Assembly: GCF_932526225.1 (NCBI RefSeq)
Contig: NC_064034.1
Location: forward strand, 10,603,387-10,667,386
Source: Nematostella vectensis
Taxonomy: Eukaryota > Cnidaria > Anthozoa > Actiniaria > Edwardsiidae
Direction: 5' to 3'
DNA length: 64,000 nt
The notes beneath the pieces are model-generated. The model made no database searches. It worked only from the letters and a program-made list of their open reading frames with translations, and was not told the DNA's origin. A program made the translations under genes and the position numbers. Below are positions 43,117 to 55,806 of the stretch, piece after piece. How positions within the stretch are numbered: the stretch's first letter is position 1; each line of letters starts with the position of its first letter.

Positions 43117-45779
43117 ATGTATCTAACTTGCAGCGCGCTTTTGGTGGGAATCTGTTATTTTTTGTGCTTCGATCTCCACAAATCGACCGCCTCAGGTAAA
43201 TATACTAAAATTATTAAATATTTTACTATTATGCTATTTCCTTGTCAAAATCAATTTAAAATTATCGTACTATATTTTGCTATAAAATCTTTTGCAAAAA
43301 AAAATGTTTTCAAAAAAGGTTAACGTGTAAATAGCCTTGCGCTGGCGAAATTTAGAATGTTTTTCTGAAAAACTAAATATCTAACTTGAATCTTTTCTCC
43401 CTAGAGCTATGTCGCCAAGTCACATGGCAAACTAGAGTTGCCAATAAGACTTTTCAAGGCAAAATCATCAAGAATTTAAAGAACAAAACCTAAGGTGCTT
43501 GTGAAGTGGAATGTTTCGTTGAACCGGATTGCCTCTCCTACAACTACAGATCCTTGAGTAACACGTGCGAACTGAGCTCTTCAAGCCATCGGCGCCAACC
43601 AGAAAATCTTACGAGCTGCGACAACGAGAATTGCACATATAGAGCTATTGAGGTTTGTGCCGACATTTAATACGCATTGTTTTCAGAGAGCTATATTCTC
43701 GATGTTCAGCGCCTCACCAGCACACGCGCATTCCTCTTTGAGGACCATGCTTTTTTTTTCATTTATAAGGAGAAACCAAAAAAAAAAAAATGAAAACGGC
43801 CTTCACTCACCTAGCATTTTATCCTCATTCATTTATTTTTGTTTATGCAAACCTTTTTTCATTAATGATAAGCTGCTACTCCATGAGTTCAAAAAATTAT
43901 TTTGGCCGCCCCCACCTAACCTAATATTCTCGATAAGTATTCTCGCAGGCTGTCAGCGTTCATTCTTCATAAACGCTCGGGATGGCTGGAAATCGTAGCC
44001 CAAGCATTTTTTTTGTTAATTCAGTTTTTAGATTTAAATAATGTTTTTGTTTTTAGCATTTAAGACCGTTTTATGTCGCATGAAGCCATGGGTTCATTAT
44101 ACTCTGTATTGTTTTAAATCAGAGAGAATTCTTCATTTTCTCCCATGATTAACAGACTCCTAAGTTTTTTTTAAAAAAAGATTATTCTAGACATATTAAA
44201 GCTGTTATTAATTATTCATCTACGGATTTTATAATTACATATTCCTTGGATGGGGCGGTACTGAGCGCTTTTAAGCCAAATGCAGGCACATCCGAAATTC
44301 GAAGGGATATTTTTTCCCAATATGTATATAATGTATAGACTATAATACATAAATTTTTCCAGAGGAACGATTTGACAAGTCTTTTTTTTTTTGGGGGGGG
44401 GGGGGAGGGGCGCCAAAATTTCACGGGTTTTGCAACTATGTTCAGGGCTTTTGTTTTTAGGATGCATGCGCAGGTGTAGTCTGTCCTAATGAAAACTGCA
44501 AGTGCCAATCAGGCTTTGATGAGCGTGGATACCGGTGTGTGTGCAAGGCGTGCTTTAACCGACCAGACTGCAATCAAGGTAAAGCACGTCCCCAGGGTCT
44601 TCTGGGTAATTTTCAATATAGCCTGCGTAGCGGCTCAAGGGAAGGGAGCTACTTTTAATATGGCGCCTACCCAGAAGACCCTCCCCAGCGTCTTCTGGAG
44701 CACAGCCATGCCCCAACCGGTCATTTCCTTATAGTTCTTGGGGTGGGTGGGGGGGGGAGGACAGCCATGGCCCTACTGGTCATTTTCTTATAGTTCTTTG
44801 GCGGGGGCACAGCCATGGCCCTACTGGTCATTTCCTTATGGTTCTTGGGGGGGGGGGGGGGGGGCACAGCCATGCCCACACCGGTCATCTCCTTATAGTT
44901 CTTGTGGGGAGGGCACAGCCATGGCCCTACTGATCATTTCCTTATAGTTTTTGAAAATATTGGGGAAGCACGTGCCCCCAGTGCCCCACCCCTTGCTACG
45001 GCCTTGCTTGATATATGCTCTTTTGAAAATTGCAGCATTGCATGAGCTCCAGTTCCGGCGAGAAATTCACGCGGATGCTGTGCACTTCAAACCACTTTCT
45101 TTCATGAACTTTACAGTAGCGTTTTGGGCGCAGTCAGTTGGCATTGGTACATGGCAAAGCGTCGTAAGCATCGCCTACGGGAACATATACAATGCCGTTT
45201 TTTTCCTACTAGGAAGTGATGGCATCAAACTCTCTGTACAAGGCCTTATTTTGTAAGTCTCTCTCTAGGTTTCCAATAGGTTCGGCGACGAGGCCCCTGG
45301 CTTCTTAAGAAAACCCGACCTTTTACTTGGGTGTTTTGTCCCTCCTCTTAAACAAATTTTACTTTGTTTACAGGGGATTCCACACTGCATCATGTGAGGT
45401 ATTGGATGGCAAGTGGCACCATTTTGCGCTAACGTATTCAACAGCGCGACATAATAACCTAAAGCTGTTTGTGGATGGTGCTGAGGTCTGGAAAATCAAA
45501 CCAGACGCCGAAAAAATATCGAGCTACAGAGTGACTGACAGTTACTTAGTACTCGGCCAGGACCAAGACAGTTATGGAGTAGGGTTCGTTAATAACCAGC
45601 GCTTCATAGGGAACCTAACTAGCGTCAATATATGGGATTCTGATATGAGAGGAAGTATACCAGCGTTTGCGAAGCAGTGCGTTTCAGAAGACGGAAATGT
45701 ATTTAGCTGGAAGAATGCGCACAAGGGCATTCAAGGCGACATCAAAGTCGTTTGTCCGACCGATTGTGAAGCACCATGA
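43117..45779 (+). pseudogene. Secreted PAN / EGF-like / pentraxin-LamG gene with an in-frame stop
   Basis: Exons: 43117-43195 (signal peptide MYLTCSALLVGICYFLCF), 43405-43652 (PAN/apple domain), 44461-44578 (cysteine-rich EGF-like: CPNENCKCQSGFDERGYRC), 45036-45252 and 45374-45779 (LamG/pentraxin domain: SFMNFTVAFWAQSVG; DGKWHHFALTYSTARHNNLK; LFVDGAEVW; RFIGNLTSVNIWD), ending CPTDCEAP at a TGA. Splice phases are consistent and the architecture resembles the gene at 2290-6916. However, TAA at 43491-43493 interrupts the PAN exon in frame, between KNLKNKT and GACEVECF; both sides are clearly PAN sequence. As sequenced the protein would stop after about 57 residues. The stop may be a recent null allele, an assembly error, or avoided by an unseen splice. 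The rest of the frame is intact, so any decay is young. Confidence 0.72.
44700..45006. repeat. About 70-bp G-rich tandem repeats and a dispersed-element end
   Basis: Four diverged units containing ACAGCCATGGCCCTACTGGT and TTCTTATAGTTCTT separated by G runs precede a GTGCCCCACCCCTTGCTACGG end. The latter matches, reversed, the element end at 26814. This lies in the intron before the first LamG exon of the secreted gene. Confidence 0.75.
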
Positions 45780-45829
45780 TCAATGACTTAGGAGGAAAGC
45801 GAAAAGCCTTTTCTTCGATCACACCATAA

Positions 45830-47655
45830 ACACCCAACATCGGCATGAATCATACCGAATATCAGACCATAGACACCGTCCTCAAAAGGATATAAAACAT
45901 ACCTAAGATGATAGCATAGACACTGTCCTCCCCAACGGCATGGATCATACCGAATATCAGACCATAGACACCGTCCTCAAAAGGATATAAAACATACCTA
46001 AGATGATAGCATAGACACTGTCCTCCCCAACGGCATGGATCATACCGAATATCAGACCATAGACACCGTCCTCAAAAGGATATAAAACATACCTAAGATG
46101 ATAGCATAGACACTGTCCTCCTCAACGGCATGGATCATACCAGATAATATCAGACACGTCCTCAACAAGAATATGAATCATCCCTAAGATTAGACCATAG
46201 ACACGTCATCAACAAGGATATGAATCATCCCTAAGATCAGACCATAGACACGTCATCAACAAGGATATGAATCATCCCTAAGATTAGACCATAGACACGT
46301 CATCAACAAGGATATGAATCATCCCTAAGATTAGACATTGACACGTCATCAACAAGGATATGAATCATCCCTAAGATCAGACCATAGACACGTCATCAAC
46401 AAGGATATGAATCATCCCTAAGATTAGACCATAGACAAGTCCTCGACAAGGCTTTGATCATCCCTAGGATTAGACCATAGACACGTCATCAACAAGGATA
46501 TGAATCATCCCTAAGATTAGTTCATAGACACGTCATCAACAAGGATATGAATCATCCCTAAGATTAGACCATAGACACGTCCTCAACAAGGATATGAATC
46601 ATCCCTAAGATTAGACCATAGACTATCCTCAACAAGGATATGAATCATACCAAAGATCAGACCATAGACACGTCCTAACATGGATATGAATCATCCCTAA
46701 GATTAGACCATAGACACGTCCTCGACAAGGATATGATCATTCCTAGGATTAGACCATAGACACGTCATCAACAAGGATATGAATCATCCCTAAGATTAGA
46801 CCATAGACTCGTCCTCAACAAGGATATGAATCATACCAAAGATCAGACCACAGACACGTCCTAACATGGATATGAATCATCCCTAAGATTGGATCATTGA
46901 CACGTCCCCAACAGGGATAAGAATCATCCCTAAGATCAGACCATAGACTCGTCCTCAACAAGGATATGAATCATACCAAAGATCAGACCATAGACACGTC
47001 CTAACATGGATATGAATTATCCCTAAGATTGGACTATAGACACGTCATCAACAAGGATATGAATCATCCCTAAGATTAGACCATAGACTCGTCCTCAACA
47101 AGGATATGAATCATCCCTAAGATTGGACCATAGACAAGTCCCCAACAGGGATATGAATCATCCCTAAGATCAGACCATAGACTCGTCCTCAACAAGGATA
47201 TGAATCATACCAAAGATCAGACCATAGACACGTCCTAACATGGATATAAATCATCATCCCTAAGATTGGACCATAGACACGTCACCAACAAGAATATGAA
47301 TCATCCCTAAGATCAGACCATAGACACGTCATCAACAAGGATATGAATCATCCCTAAGTTTAGACCATAGACACGTCACCAACAAGGATATGAATCATCC
47401 CTAAGATCAGACCATAGACACGTCATCAACAAGGATATGAATCATCCCTAAGATTAGACCATAGACACGTCCTCGACAAGGATATGATCATCCCTAAGAT
47501 TAGACCATAAACACGTCATCAACAAGGATATGAATCATCCCTAAGATTAGACCATAGACTCGTCCTCAACAAGGATATTATAATCCCTAAGATTAGACCA
47601 TAGACTCGTTCTCAACAAGGATATGATCATCCCTAAGATTTAGACCATATACACT
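45830..47655. repeat. 47-bp tandem array, preceded by about 3 longer units
   Basis: A 47-bp unit containing ATTAGACCATAGACACGTCA and AAGGATATGAATCATCCCTA is repeated about 33 times with moderate divergence. The first part (45830-46140) uses a related composite unit of roughly 100 bp repeated about three times. It begins about 50 bp after the secreted gene's stop codon. It has no sustained open frame. Confidence 0.95.
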
Positions 47656-48348
47656 GCCGCATCTCACCCAAAGATAGGGCCACTATGTGGGGGAAAAAAA
47701 CGATTATTTATTTTCTGCACCACTTTAACAGGATTCTTTACAAACATAACAATTCTAATATCACAATTAATGTAAAATAAGTAACTTATTTACCTTTCTG
47801 TACAATATTTCAAATTTTGATCGTATTGAGTATTTTTTTAGTATCTACAAAAGTAACTTCATGTACAGCAACTATTTCAGGGACGCAGGTTGTTAGATTG
47901 AGTACAATTCAGTTCAGTTTAATATCTTAAGATCTAAGTTGGGGCCCTAAGTTGCACTGTTATCCAATTATGGTGTAAAGAATAAGATAAGGAGGTCTTA
48001 TAAGTCTTCCAGTTTCCAGTTCAAGATTCAGAACTTGCGTATAGAGACTGTATAAACTGTATTACATATGCACTGTATGTTGTTCAAAGGTCTAATGCCA
48101 GGATGGTCCCCTACGCGAGGAGAGTTATAACCCTTACTTTGTGCATCGAAACCCGCGTAGTACAAGCAAGAATTTACGTAGTGTTTGCCGACGTGTAAAA
48201 CCCACACCATATAAGCTAATATTTGATAACATCCCAGTATATACCTATCAATAACATTGACAATGAGATGTGTACTGGGTCTAAATCGGAAGAACATTTA
48301 CAGTGAGGTTTGTACTGCACATCCGTACCAATAGCAAGACAATGGACT
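47656..48348. other. Intergenic / DNAJC14-like 3' flank
   Basis: No exon was recognised on either strand. The 3' untranslated region of the minus-strand DNAJC14-like gene should lie here. Confidence 0.5.
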
Positions 48349-51300
48349 CTAGCGCTTTTTACGGCGTCGTTGGCGCTGCTGTTTCCGCGGGCCTCTGGAT
48401 GAATCAGAGTTGTGATCTCGGTATTTGCTGTACAAATCACGCAATAGATCATCCAATAGATCCCCCTCTGACCTAAACAAAAGGGGACACGAGTATTAAA
48501 AAGGTGTGATGGGCTCTCAAATATCATCACCCGCAATTTAGTATGATATATAGTTAAGCGGATATAGGGGAAGGGTTGTTCTGCACTTGGGCTGCCTAGG
48601 GAAAGTGATACGTGAAAAAAAGCGATACATAAATCTCCTTTTGCATGCATGCCCCCACCCAACCCCAATGTGTATATTTGATACTCAAAATGGATATAAA
48701 GTCGGAGCTCCTGGAAAGACATCGGGTAATACAGCATTTCCTTCTTGGCTATGCATCCTCTAAAATCTCTACTTGGTGTGCATTCTATCGATGACACCTC
48801 TTTCAAGGATAGAAATTCGCGTCTATGGAAAGACAAGGTAACAGATACCCCTGCTATTAGGTCACACCCCTCTCAGCAAAAGGCTAGACCACCCCCCTGT
48901 GATGCCTGAACTAGACTCTTCTCCCACTGATTGCGATATAGTATCCAAAAGTGTAAATATCAAGTTATTTATATGAACTGGAAAGAGAAGGCATATTAAA
49001 ACCGTATGGTCAAATTCAGATCTTACTTGTACTCCTGTTCAGTGGAATTACTAATTCCAAATAATTTTGGGCAATATTACAAACAGATTCATTATCGTTA
49101 ATTCGTTGTTATCATATCTAATTGTTTAACGTAGTGGTGGGGCTAGGGCCTGTTACACATACAATTTACAATAACCTGTAGTATCACCAGTATGTTTCAA
49201 CTCACAGGTTTCTGATTCCACCTATTCCTCCAATAGTGGTACCAATTGCCATACCGTTAAAGTACTGTATGGAACCTCAAATTACTAATTATTAAGATAG
49301 GACACTTATTACTGTATTCGTACCTCGACTGGTGTGGCGGGGTGTGGTGTTGGGCCTGGGTGTGTAATCTTGCTGGTGACCGGTGAGTATTGGCTGGTAT
49401 TTGAAAGCCCTATAGAATAAGCATAAATAAGCGACAGGCATGTACTGTATGGCAAACACTTCGAACCTGGGTGACCTAAAAGGGTTGGTTGAGACAAAGT
49501 GGGAGATCCAAGATCAAAATGTGACTGGAAATTTTATACTTCGCAAAGCAAAAAATCGATCAAATAAGAAAATATGATTAAGTGCTTAATGATATATCAT
49601 GGCTTTTAACACATACTGAAGGACTAACAAAGATCACATGCAAACTGCAAACACATACAAACTGGATGTACATATGGGAGTAGTTAAAACATGTGTTTTT
49701 ACTACATGTCAGATCAATGACTGGTTGCTGCTGGATATTGTACTGTTCGGTATGGCTATGGGGTGGATATTTTTTTTTTATACCTGACAGGTTGCCCACT
49801 TTGTGACATCATACACCTTGTTGTCCATACATGCATAGAATGTGTTCACCACCCCAAGATATGTCGCTTCTAACCAGATGTCTCCCTGAAATTCCATGAG
49901 TTATATAATCAAAAGAGATACATAGGTATACAATAACCAATAGAAAAAAAAATACAACATGCAAGTACTCAAGATCATGCACGCATAGAATGTTTTCACC
50001 ATCTCAAGATATGTTGCTTCAAAGAAAATGTCTCCCTGGAATTCCTTGCAGTGTAATCAATAGAGAATTATGTATACTACCCAATAGAATAATCAAAACA
50101 CCCACATAGTTGAGTTCTTGCACTAGAATAAGTACCCAAGAGATACGAACAAAAATTGATACCACACTATGCACAATTTGAACACTATGATGTGTATAGA
50201 AGATAACTCCTTTTTTTTTTGCAATCCCCACAGTGAGATTTATACAATATACACAATATTTATTATATATACTTGTTCTCAGAAATACGGTACTATAGAC
50301 TATACTGGTATTCAAATACTGTACCTCTCTTGCAGGGTGCCTTGTGTTACACTCAGCACAGAAGCGAGCATTGTAGAGGGTCCTGTTGGTTGGCACTCGG
50401 GGATGTCGACCACCGCAGGCTTCACACCCTAGCGACTCACGCATCTGAGGGAATCCAAAAAAGGTTGTTACAAAGTTAGACGGATTGCAGACAATAGAGG
50501 ACGCATAAGGGGAAAATACCGAACCTCTTTCATCTTCTTGTTCAAGTCAGCAAACATCTCTGCAGGGCTGGCATAGGTTTTATCCCTCTGTTAATTGTAA
50601 CATTAACAAAAATAACGATGTATAAGTATTGTACAGTATTACTTTCACATTTGTGAATTCCCAAGTTATACTAACCTGAGAGTTAAGGTCACTCTTTGCA
50701 TGTTTGGTGTCAAATTCTCTCCTCTTTTCCTATGAAAAATAGAGAACTTAATTGAGAAGTTGAACTGTTATTATTGTCTAATAAGTTCCATGAGTGTATG
50801 ACATGTGTATAGGAAGGCACTGTATGGTATACTGACTGTGTCACCAATGACTTCAAATGCGCTTGCTAGAATCTTGAAGGCCTCAGCTGCCTGTGGATCA
50901 GCATTCTTGAAAACAAAAGCTATAAGCTTTAAAAATTTACAAACATTGAGATGGAGACCAAGCAAAGTTTCTAAGAAAGGCACCATGCATCTGGTTAGAT
51001 AAATAACGCTTACTAGCTTCTTATACTGTCTTACCTTATCTGGGTGGATAAGGACAGCTAGTTTCCTATACTGTCTTTTTATGTCATCATCACTGGCTTC
51101 AGGAGGAACACCAAGTATACTGCAAAAAAATAAATCAATGATATTATTTTAAGTTCCAGAAATGAAACTAGATAAAAACAATATGTCAAACTAATATTAT
51201 GTACAAATATAAAAACATCTTAAAAGAAATGTCATGCATCATCAGAAGTTAAGCAGGAATTGTTGTTTTTGTGGTAACGGGTGTGCAGGATATTTGTTTT

Positions 51301-54150
51301 TGTGTGTTCGAGTTTTTTTCTTGACCCTACAATGATTGTTTTTTTTAAATTAGAGGATATTAATGAAAAAAGCTCCACCCCCCACCCCCAAAAGTTAAAT
51401 GGTCAGCCCCTTACCTGAGGCATAGGCAACAGTTGGCCATTGCGACCATTTACCTGTAAGGATCACCATGTCTCCTAGACAGCATCTGTAAGATAGCATC
51501 ATTTCCTAGAAAGGGAGATGCCAGTAACATACAGACTCTAGTCACATAGCAGTAGAGTACACATTAAATTTTTATGACTTATCACTACAAATAGAAGAGA
51601 GAGAAGCTGGAAAGAGGCAGAAGGGGACTATTGATGGCTACAAGAATATTTCTTACCAGTGCTTGGTAAATTGTAGGTCTTAGGTTCCTTTTTTAGTCTC
51701 TTTACAAGTGCGCTCTTGGCAAGAAGGTAAAAGTGCATGGTTCTACTCCTCCAATACCATATTTTCTCTCTGGCGGAGTCAGCAAGTGGCAGTGACTGTA
51801 TAAAATCTCTTGTTTTGAAGTAGATCGTCTGCCCAAGCTGGTATGACCTAAAGGGATAACACATTGGAGGTTTCAATTTGAAAAAAAAAACAAAAAACAT
51901 GTTACTACTAATAGGAAGGAACGGCAAAGAGTGCATTTTTATAAGGCAGTACTTACGATGCTACAATAAATAGCATAAGCAGAACAACAAGGACAAGTAT
52001 GTAGTATAGCACCCAGATCACTCCCTTGCCAATCTTGCAGCACACCTCTTTACCTATAAACAACAAAAGAGTGAATGTCTGACACAGCAAACAGCAAAAT
52101 GGTGCAGGGTGCACTGAATTAGCAAAACTCTGGAATTGGATCATGGAGTAAAAAGCACACTTACATCAAACAAAAACAAGTGTAAATTACAATAGAAGAC
52201 TGAAGAACAATGATTTGCCTGTCTAAAATAACATAGTCATAGCTTGCGCTAGTTACAGTAGGCCAAATACAGTGCTCAAATGATGAAGAAACGAATATTT
52301 ACTGGGCAATTCTGCACGCCCCATCATTTCTCTAATGCCCTGTGCCCTATTGTGCTCGTTACAGTACCTGACTGGGAGGCCAAGTCCAGAAGTTCCTTCA
52401 TGCCAATTGAGGTGGGCATCTTCTTAGACTTGCTTGATGATGTCACACTTGACGGGTCAGGTCTGACATAGTCATCATCATCATCCTTGTTGTCCAAATT
52501 ATTGCCAGCACAATCTGCAATTTTAGGCTCCACTTTAGGCCTTGCCTGGGGTGGTTGCCTGGCAGATTTCTTCTTTTTTTGTCGTTCAGCCCAGGACAAG
52601 TTCTTAATAGTGTGTGGTAGTCTTTTATCTGAAGCTAAATCATGTTTCTGCTTGGAAGTATCCTTCCCATTTCTAGCACCCTGGCTAGCTCCTTCTTGCC
52701 TCACTGGGGAAGGTGAACCTTCAGATGATGATGGTGAGTTAGTAAATCCAATACCACTATCTTCACAGTTATTCCCACCTAAAACTCCACCTGGAAATGC
52801 CCATGAATTGGTCTGGGTACCATGTTCCTGGTAATGTGGTGATTGAAATTTGTCTTCTCTGTCATGGTTATCCCCAGAACCATTAGGTTGTATGTTTGTA
52901 GTCCTTTCCATTGGAAATTGCTTTTTTTGTTTCCTGGGCTCACTGCCATTGGCCTGGTTAAGAGGCTGTTCAGATGGTGACTGAGAATTGTTGACTCTAT
53001 CATGGTTGCTTGCAAAACCATTACACTGTGTGTTTGTAGTACTTTTCCTTGGAAATTGCTCCTTTGGAATCCTTTGGGTACTATCAGCATTCAATGCATC
53101 TAAAGAGGGCGATGAATTACTCTCCGAAGGTGATTTCCTGGAAGTGTTACACTGTTTTTCAGCTGCCCTTATACCAAATGATTGTTCGCCATTATTATCA
53201 CTCACAGATGGTGGTTTCTTTACTCCACTTGAACTTTCTTCAGGTGAGGTTGTACTTTCTCCAAGTGAAGGCCTCTTACTTAAATTCCCCTCTTGTTCCT
53301 TGGCAACTCCACCCATTCTTTCTCCAGGGGAGGGCCTCTTACTCAATTTCTCCTCTTGTTCCTTTGTAACTCTTCTACTTTTAACTTTACCACCTGCAAA
53401 GTAGTACCTCAAGTTCCTGTAAAAGTCTTCTTCTGATTTATCCATGGAAGGGTTTTGGGCCTTTCCAGATGGCTTATTCTCAGGTGATGGCTTACCAACA
53501 TAACACTTTCCATTAGAGAAATAGAGACCTTCTTCTGAATTAACGCTGGGAGAGTGAGAGTCCTTGGAACTTTGAACCTTCCCTAATCCATAATCCATAG
53601 AAGAGAGTGGAGTTTTTGATTGGGTGCTGTGATTAATCACATCAAAGCTATCTAAGCCATAGTAGTCCTGTGCTTTTTTGGGTACATATGTGAATCCAGT
53701 CTGGGATTGTGGCATTCCTTTACTTTTCTCATTTTCAATCATTTCATTCAAGAGGTCAAAGTAGCTGTCCCATCCCTCATCTGTTTCACGCTGTCTGTAT
53801 ACTTCCTCAAGAAACTGCTGGTCCAAATCCAAAAATGATTGACGGGCATCACTATTGTCACTTTGACTGGACAGCCTTCTTACATCCTGATAACTTGTTT
53901 CATTATGTGGAGCATTTATTCTTTCACTGTGATCACCAAAATCACTAAAGTTATTTGGAGGTAAATCGCTTAGATGGCCCTCTTCAGGTTGATTTGCTGC
54001 TGTGTATAGCGTACAATTTGATGAGTTACTGCTTACAGGGGGTACATAGTCACCTGGAAGAGGAATGTCACTTAGTCCATCAATAGAACTACTGAAGGCA
54101 AAGCCACCATCTGGAAGATCTTTTGCCCTTGCTGGATTTGAGAATGCCAT
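48349..54150 (-). CDS. DNAJC14: DNAJC14-like membrane J-domain co-chaperone, 12 exons, 941 aa
   Basis: Exons: 54150-52368, 52053-51957, 51847-51657, 51505-51454, 51119-51035, 50905-50837, 50729-50676, 50587-50525, 50444-50325, 49885-49784, 49409-49324, 48472-48349; phases agree. A 594-residue first exon is hydrophilic and rich in S, P, Q and K (disordered). A strongly hydrophobic segment follows at about 603-625 (YYILVLVVLLMLFIV), implying ER membrane anchoring. The J domain (about 691-780) has ILGVPPEASDDDIKRQYRKL, the HPD motif in LIHPDK, and AFKILASAFEVIGD; HPD stimulates Hsp70 ATPase. After it comes the Jiv90-type zinc region: CEACGGRHPRV, RFCAECNTRHPAREGDIWLE, DNKVYDVTKWATCQ. The C-terminus is basic (KQQRQRRRKKR). 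It is longer than the vertebrate protein (about 700 aa), mainly in exon 1. Exon 10 has an upstream partial duplicate. Confidence 0.9.
49826..50095 (-). repeat. Partial tandem duplication over the DNAJC14-like exon 10 acceptor
   Basis: Sequence on the transcript-upstream side of exon 10 (about 49975-50095) repeats the intron end and first half of the exon (49826-49950). The copy has a usable-looking acceptor (CCAG) at about 50033 and would encode GDIFFEATYLEMVKTFYACM against the true GDIWLEATYLGVVNTFYACM. It lacks the second half and the donor, so it is a decoy or pseudo-exon. Confidence 0.85.
51280..51415. mobile_element. Truncated relative of the 1.26-kb MIER-intron element
   Basis: GTGTGCAGGATATTTGTTTT and AAAAGTTAAATGGTCAGCCCC followed by TTA match the interior and right end of the elements at 19729-20990 and 28915-29127. 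The left end is not recognisable. It lies in the DNAJC14-like intron between exons 4 and 5. Confidence 0.6.
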
Positions 54151-54428
54151 GGAAGGGCTTGTATATTATAAATGTGTCTACAACATTTTAGGATTTATTG
54201 TATTTGTACAATGTCCTTGTCACCATGATAGTGAATTTGAGCTTGATCTCAGATGTTGAATACAAAGCTGAACACGGCTACAGCTCTCCTTATCTAAACA
54301 GTTGTTAAACCTATAATAAAAGAAATTTGTATTAGGCTTTTATATTTTTATTTAGCTATTTATTTGTGAGTAGGTACAAATGTGAGTTTCATTTGAACCC
54401 ATGCCCTTTCACCACTAATGTCAGTCCC

Positions 54429-55806
54429 ATACCTGTCAACCCCAAAATTTCTAAAACCTGGAGGAGACGGGGTTATGCTAATCTATTTTGCTACGCCCCC
54501 TATCTAATGAACGCCCCCCCCCCCCCCCCAAACTAACAAACTACTGTCAATTTCCTTATAATTTTTTAAAATATTAGGGGGCACGTTACCCCAGTGCCCC
54601 ACCCCCTGCTACGGCCCTGTGACTATACTGAGATGCTACACCCGAAAAGGGTTCATTTGATGCTACACCCGAAAAGGGTCCGTTTGATGCTACACCCGAA
54701 AGGGTTCGTTTGATGCTACACCCGAAAAGGGTTCGTTTGATGCTTGAACTAAAGTATAGGAAGGGGTTGCAATTTTGTGATTATTTTACTATATAAAAGT
54801 ATAATAATAATGAGTTTAATTCAACCTTTCGCAGTATAGACTGGATTACAGGTGAGTCAGAGATACAAGTAAGCAATACAATAAACTACAATTCATCAAA
54901 TGTAATTAGCATATTTAACAGTAACAAACTCGTTGAAACGACTCGTATTAGTAGGCCTCTGATAAGATTTAGATTTAGATCTGAGATTATAACCTGGATC
55001 ATGCGTAACGCGACGCCCTTTAATGATAGCAAAAAGAGGATTCTCTGGTTTGATTCTGGAAACGAATCGCTGGCAAATTCGCAATTTTCACCAAGGTTTT
55101 GTAGATTTCAATGATGACTTTTTTTTATCAAATACACCTTTTTCTTTGGTAGTTTTTTCTTTAGTAGTTTTTTTTAACCCTTCGTACCCTGAAGGAAGAG
55201 CCCCTAAAAACTCTCTTGGACAGAAAAACCAAGTCGGTTACCCCCATTTTTTATTTGCTCAAATAGTTAAATATATATGGAAAAATGATATACTGAAAGA
55301 AGAAAAAAAGTTGGGTTGTAGAAGTTTTGTTATTTCTCTTTAAAAGCCGTAAAAAATACTTTAAAATGGCGCTTTTTACCGTATGAATAGTGGCGAAAAC
55401 AATGTCTTTTAGTGCGATCTCTTAAAATGTGATTTATTTTGAACATTAGCTACTACGGGCTATTGTTTAGGAGATCCGATTTTGGCAGCTTGACAAACAG
55501 AACTTAATTTTCTAAAGACTATAGGCACTCTTTTTGAAAGGCACTCTTTTTGAAAACTAAGAGTTGGGATTTTTCCTCGCACGGTCAGTAAAAACGCGTC
55601 AACTCTACGCTCCTCTGTTGTGAAAACAAGGTCGGTACCCCCATTTTTTTTATATCATTTATTGAAAGCTCTTAACTTCCATATTGTTTATGCCAAGTTT
55701 TAAAAAATTCTGGGTTGTAGAACTATTTCAAGGGAATTACCTTAACCTGGAGATTTGCTGCAAAACCTGGAGACTCCTGGTTTATCTAGGAGAGTTGACA
55801 GGTCTG
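54429..55806. mobile_element. 1.38-kb inverted-repeat element, ACCTGTCAAC family
   Basis: The ends ATACCTGTCAACCCC and GAGAGTTGACAGGT are inverted, and further inverted similarity surrounds AAACCTGGAG near both ends. CAGTCCC flanks it directly (54422-54428 and 55807-55813). It shares its ends with the element at 12540-12857. No transposase was recognised. It includes a short 26-28 bp tandem repeat (GATGCTACACCCGAAAAGGG, about 54650-54740) and a copy of the GTGCCCCACCCCCTGCTACGG element end. Confidence 0.6.
54650..54742. repeat. 26-28 bp tandem repeat, about 4 copies
   Basis: GATGCTACACCCGAAAAGGG followed by TTCGTTT is repeated about four times near the left side of the 1.38-kb inverted-repeat element. 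Confidence 0.9.

Noticed and set aside
48216-48836. 206-aa minus-strand open frame as a separate gene
   Set aside because: It overlaps the last exon and intron of the DNAJC14-like gene in another frame and shows no domain.
52487-53404. Plus-strand open frames over the DNAJC14-like first exon
   Set aside because: They are antisense shadows of a long, compositionally biased coding exon.
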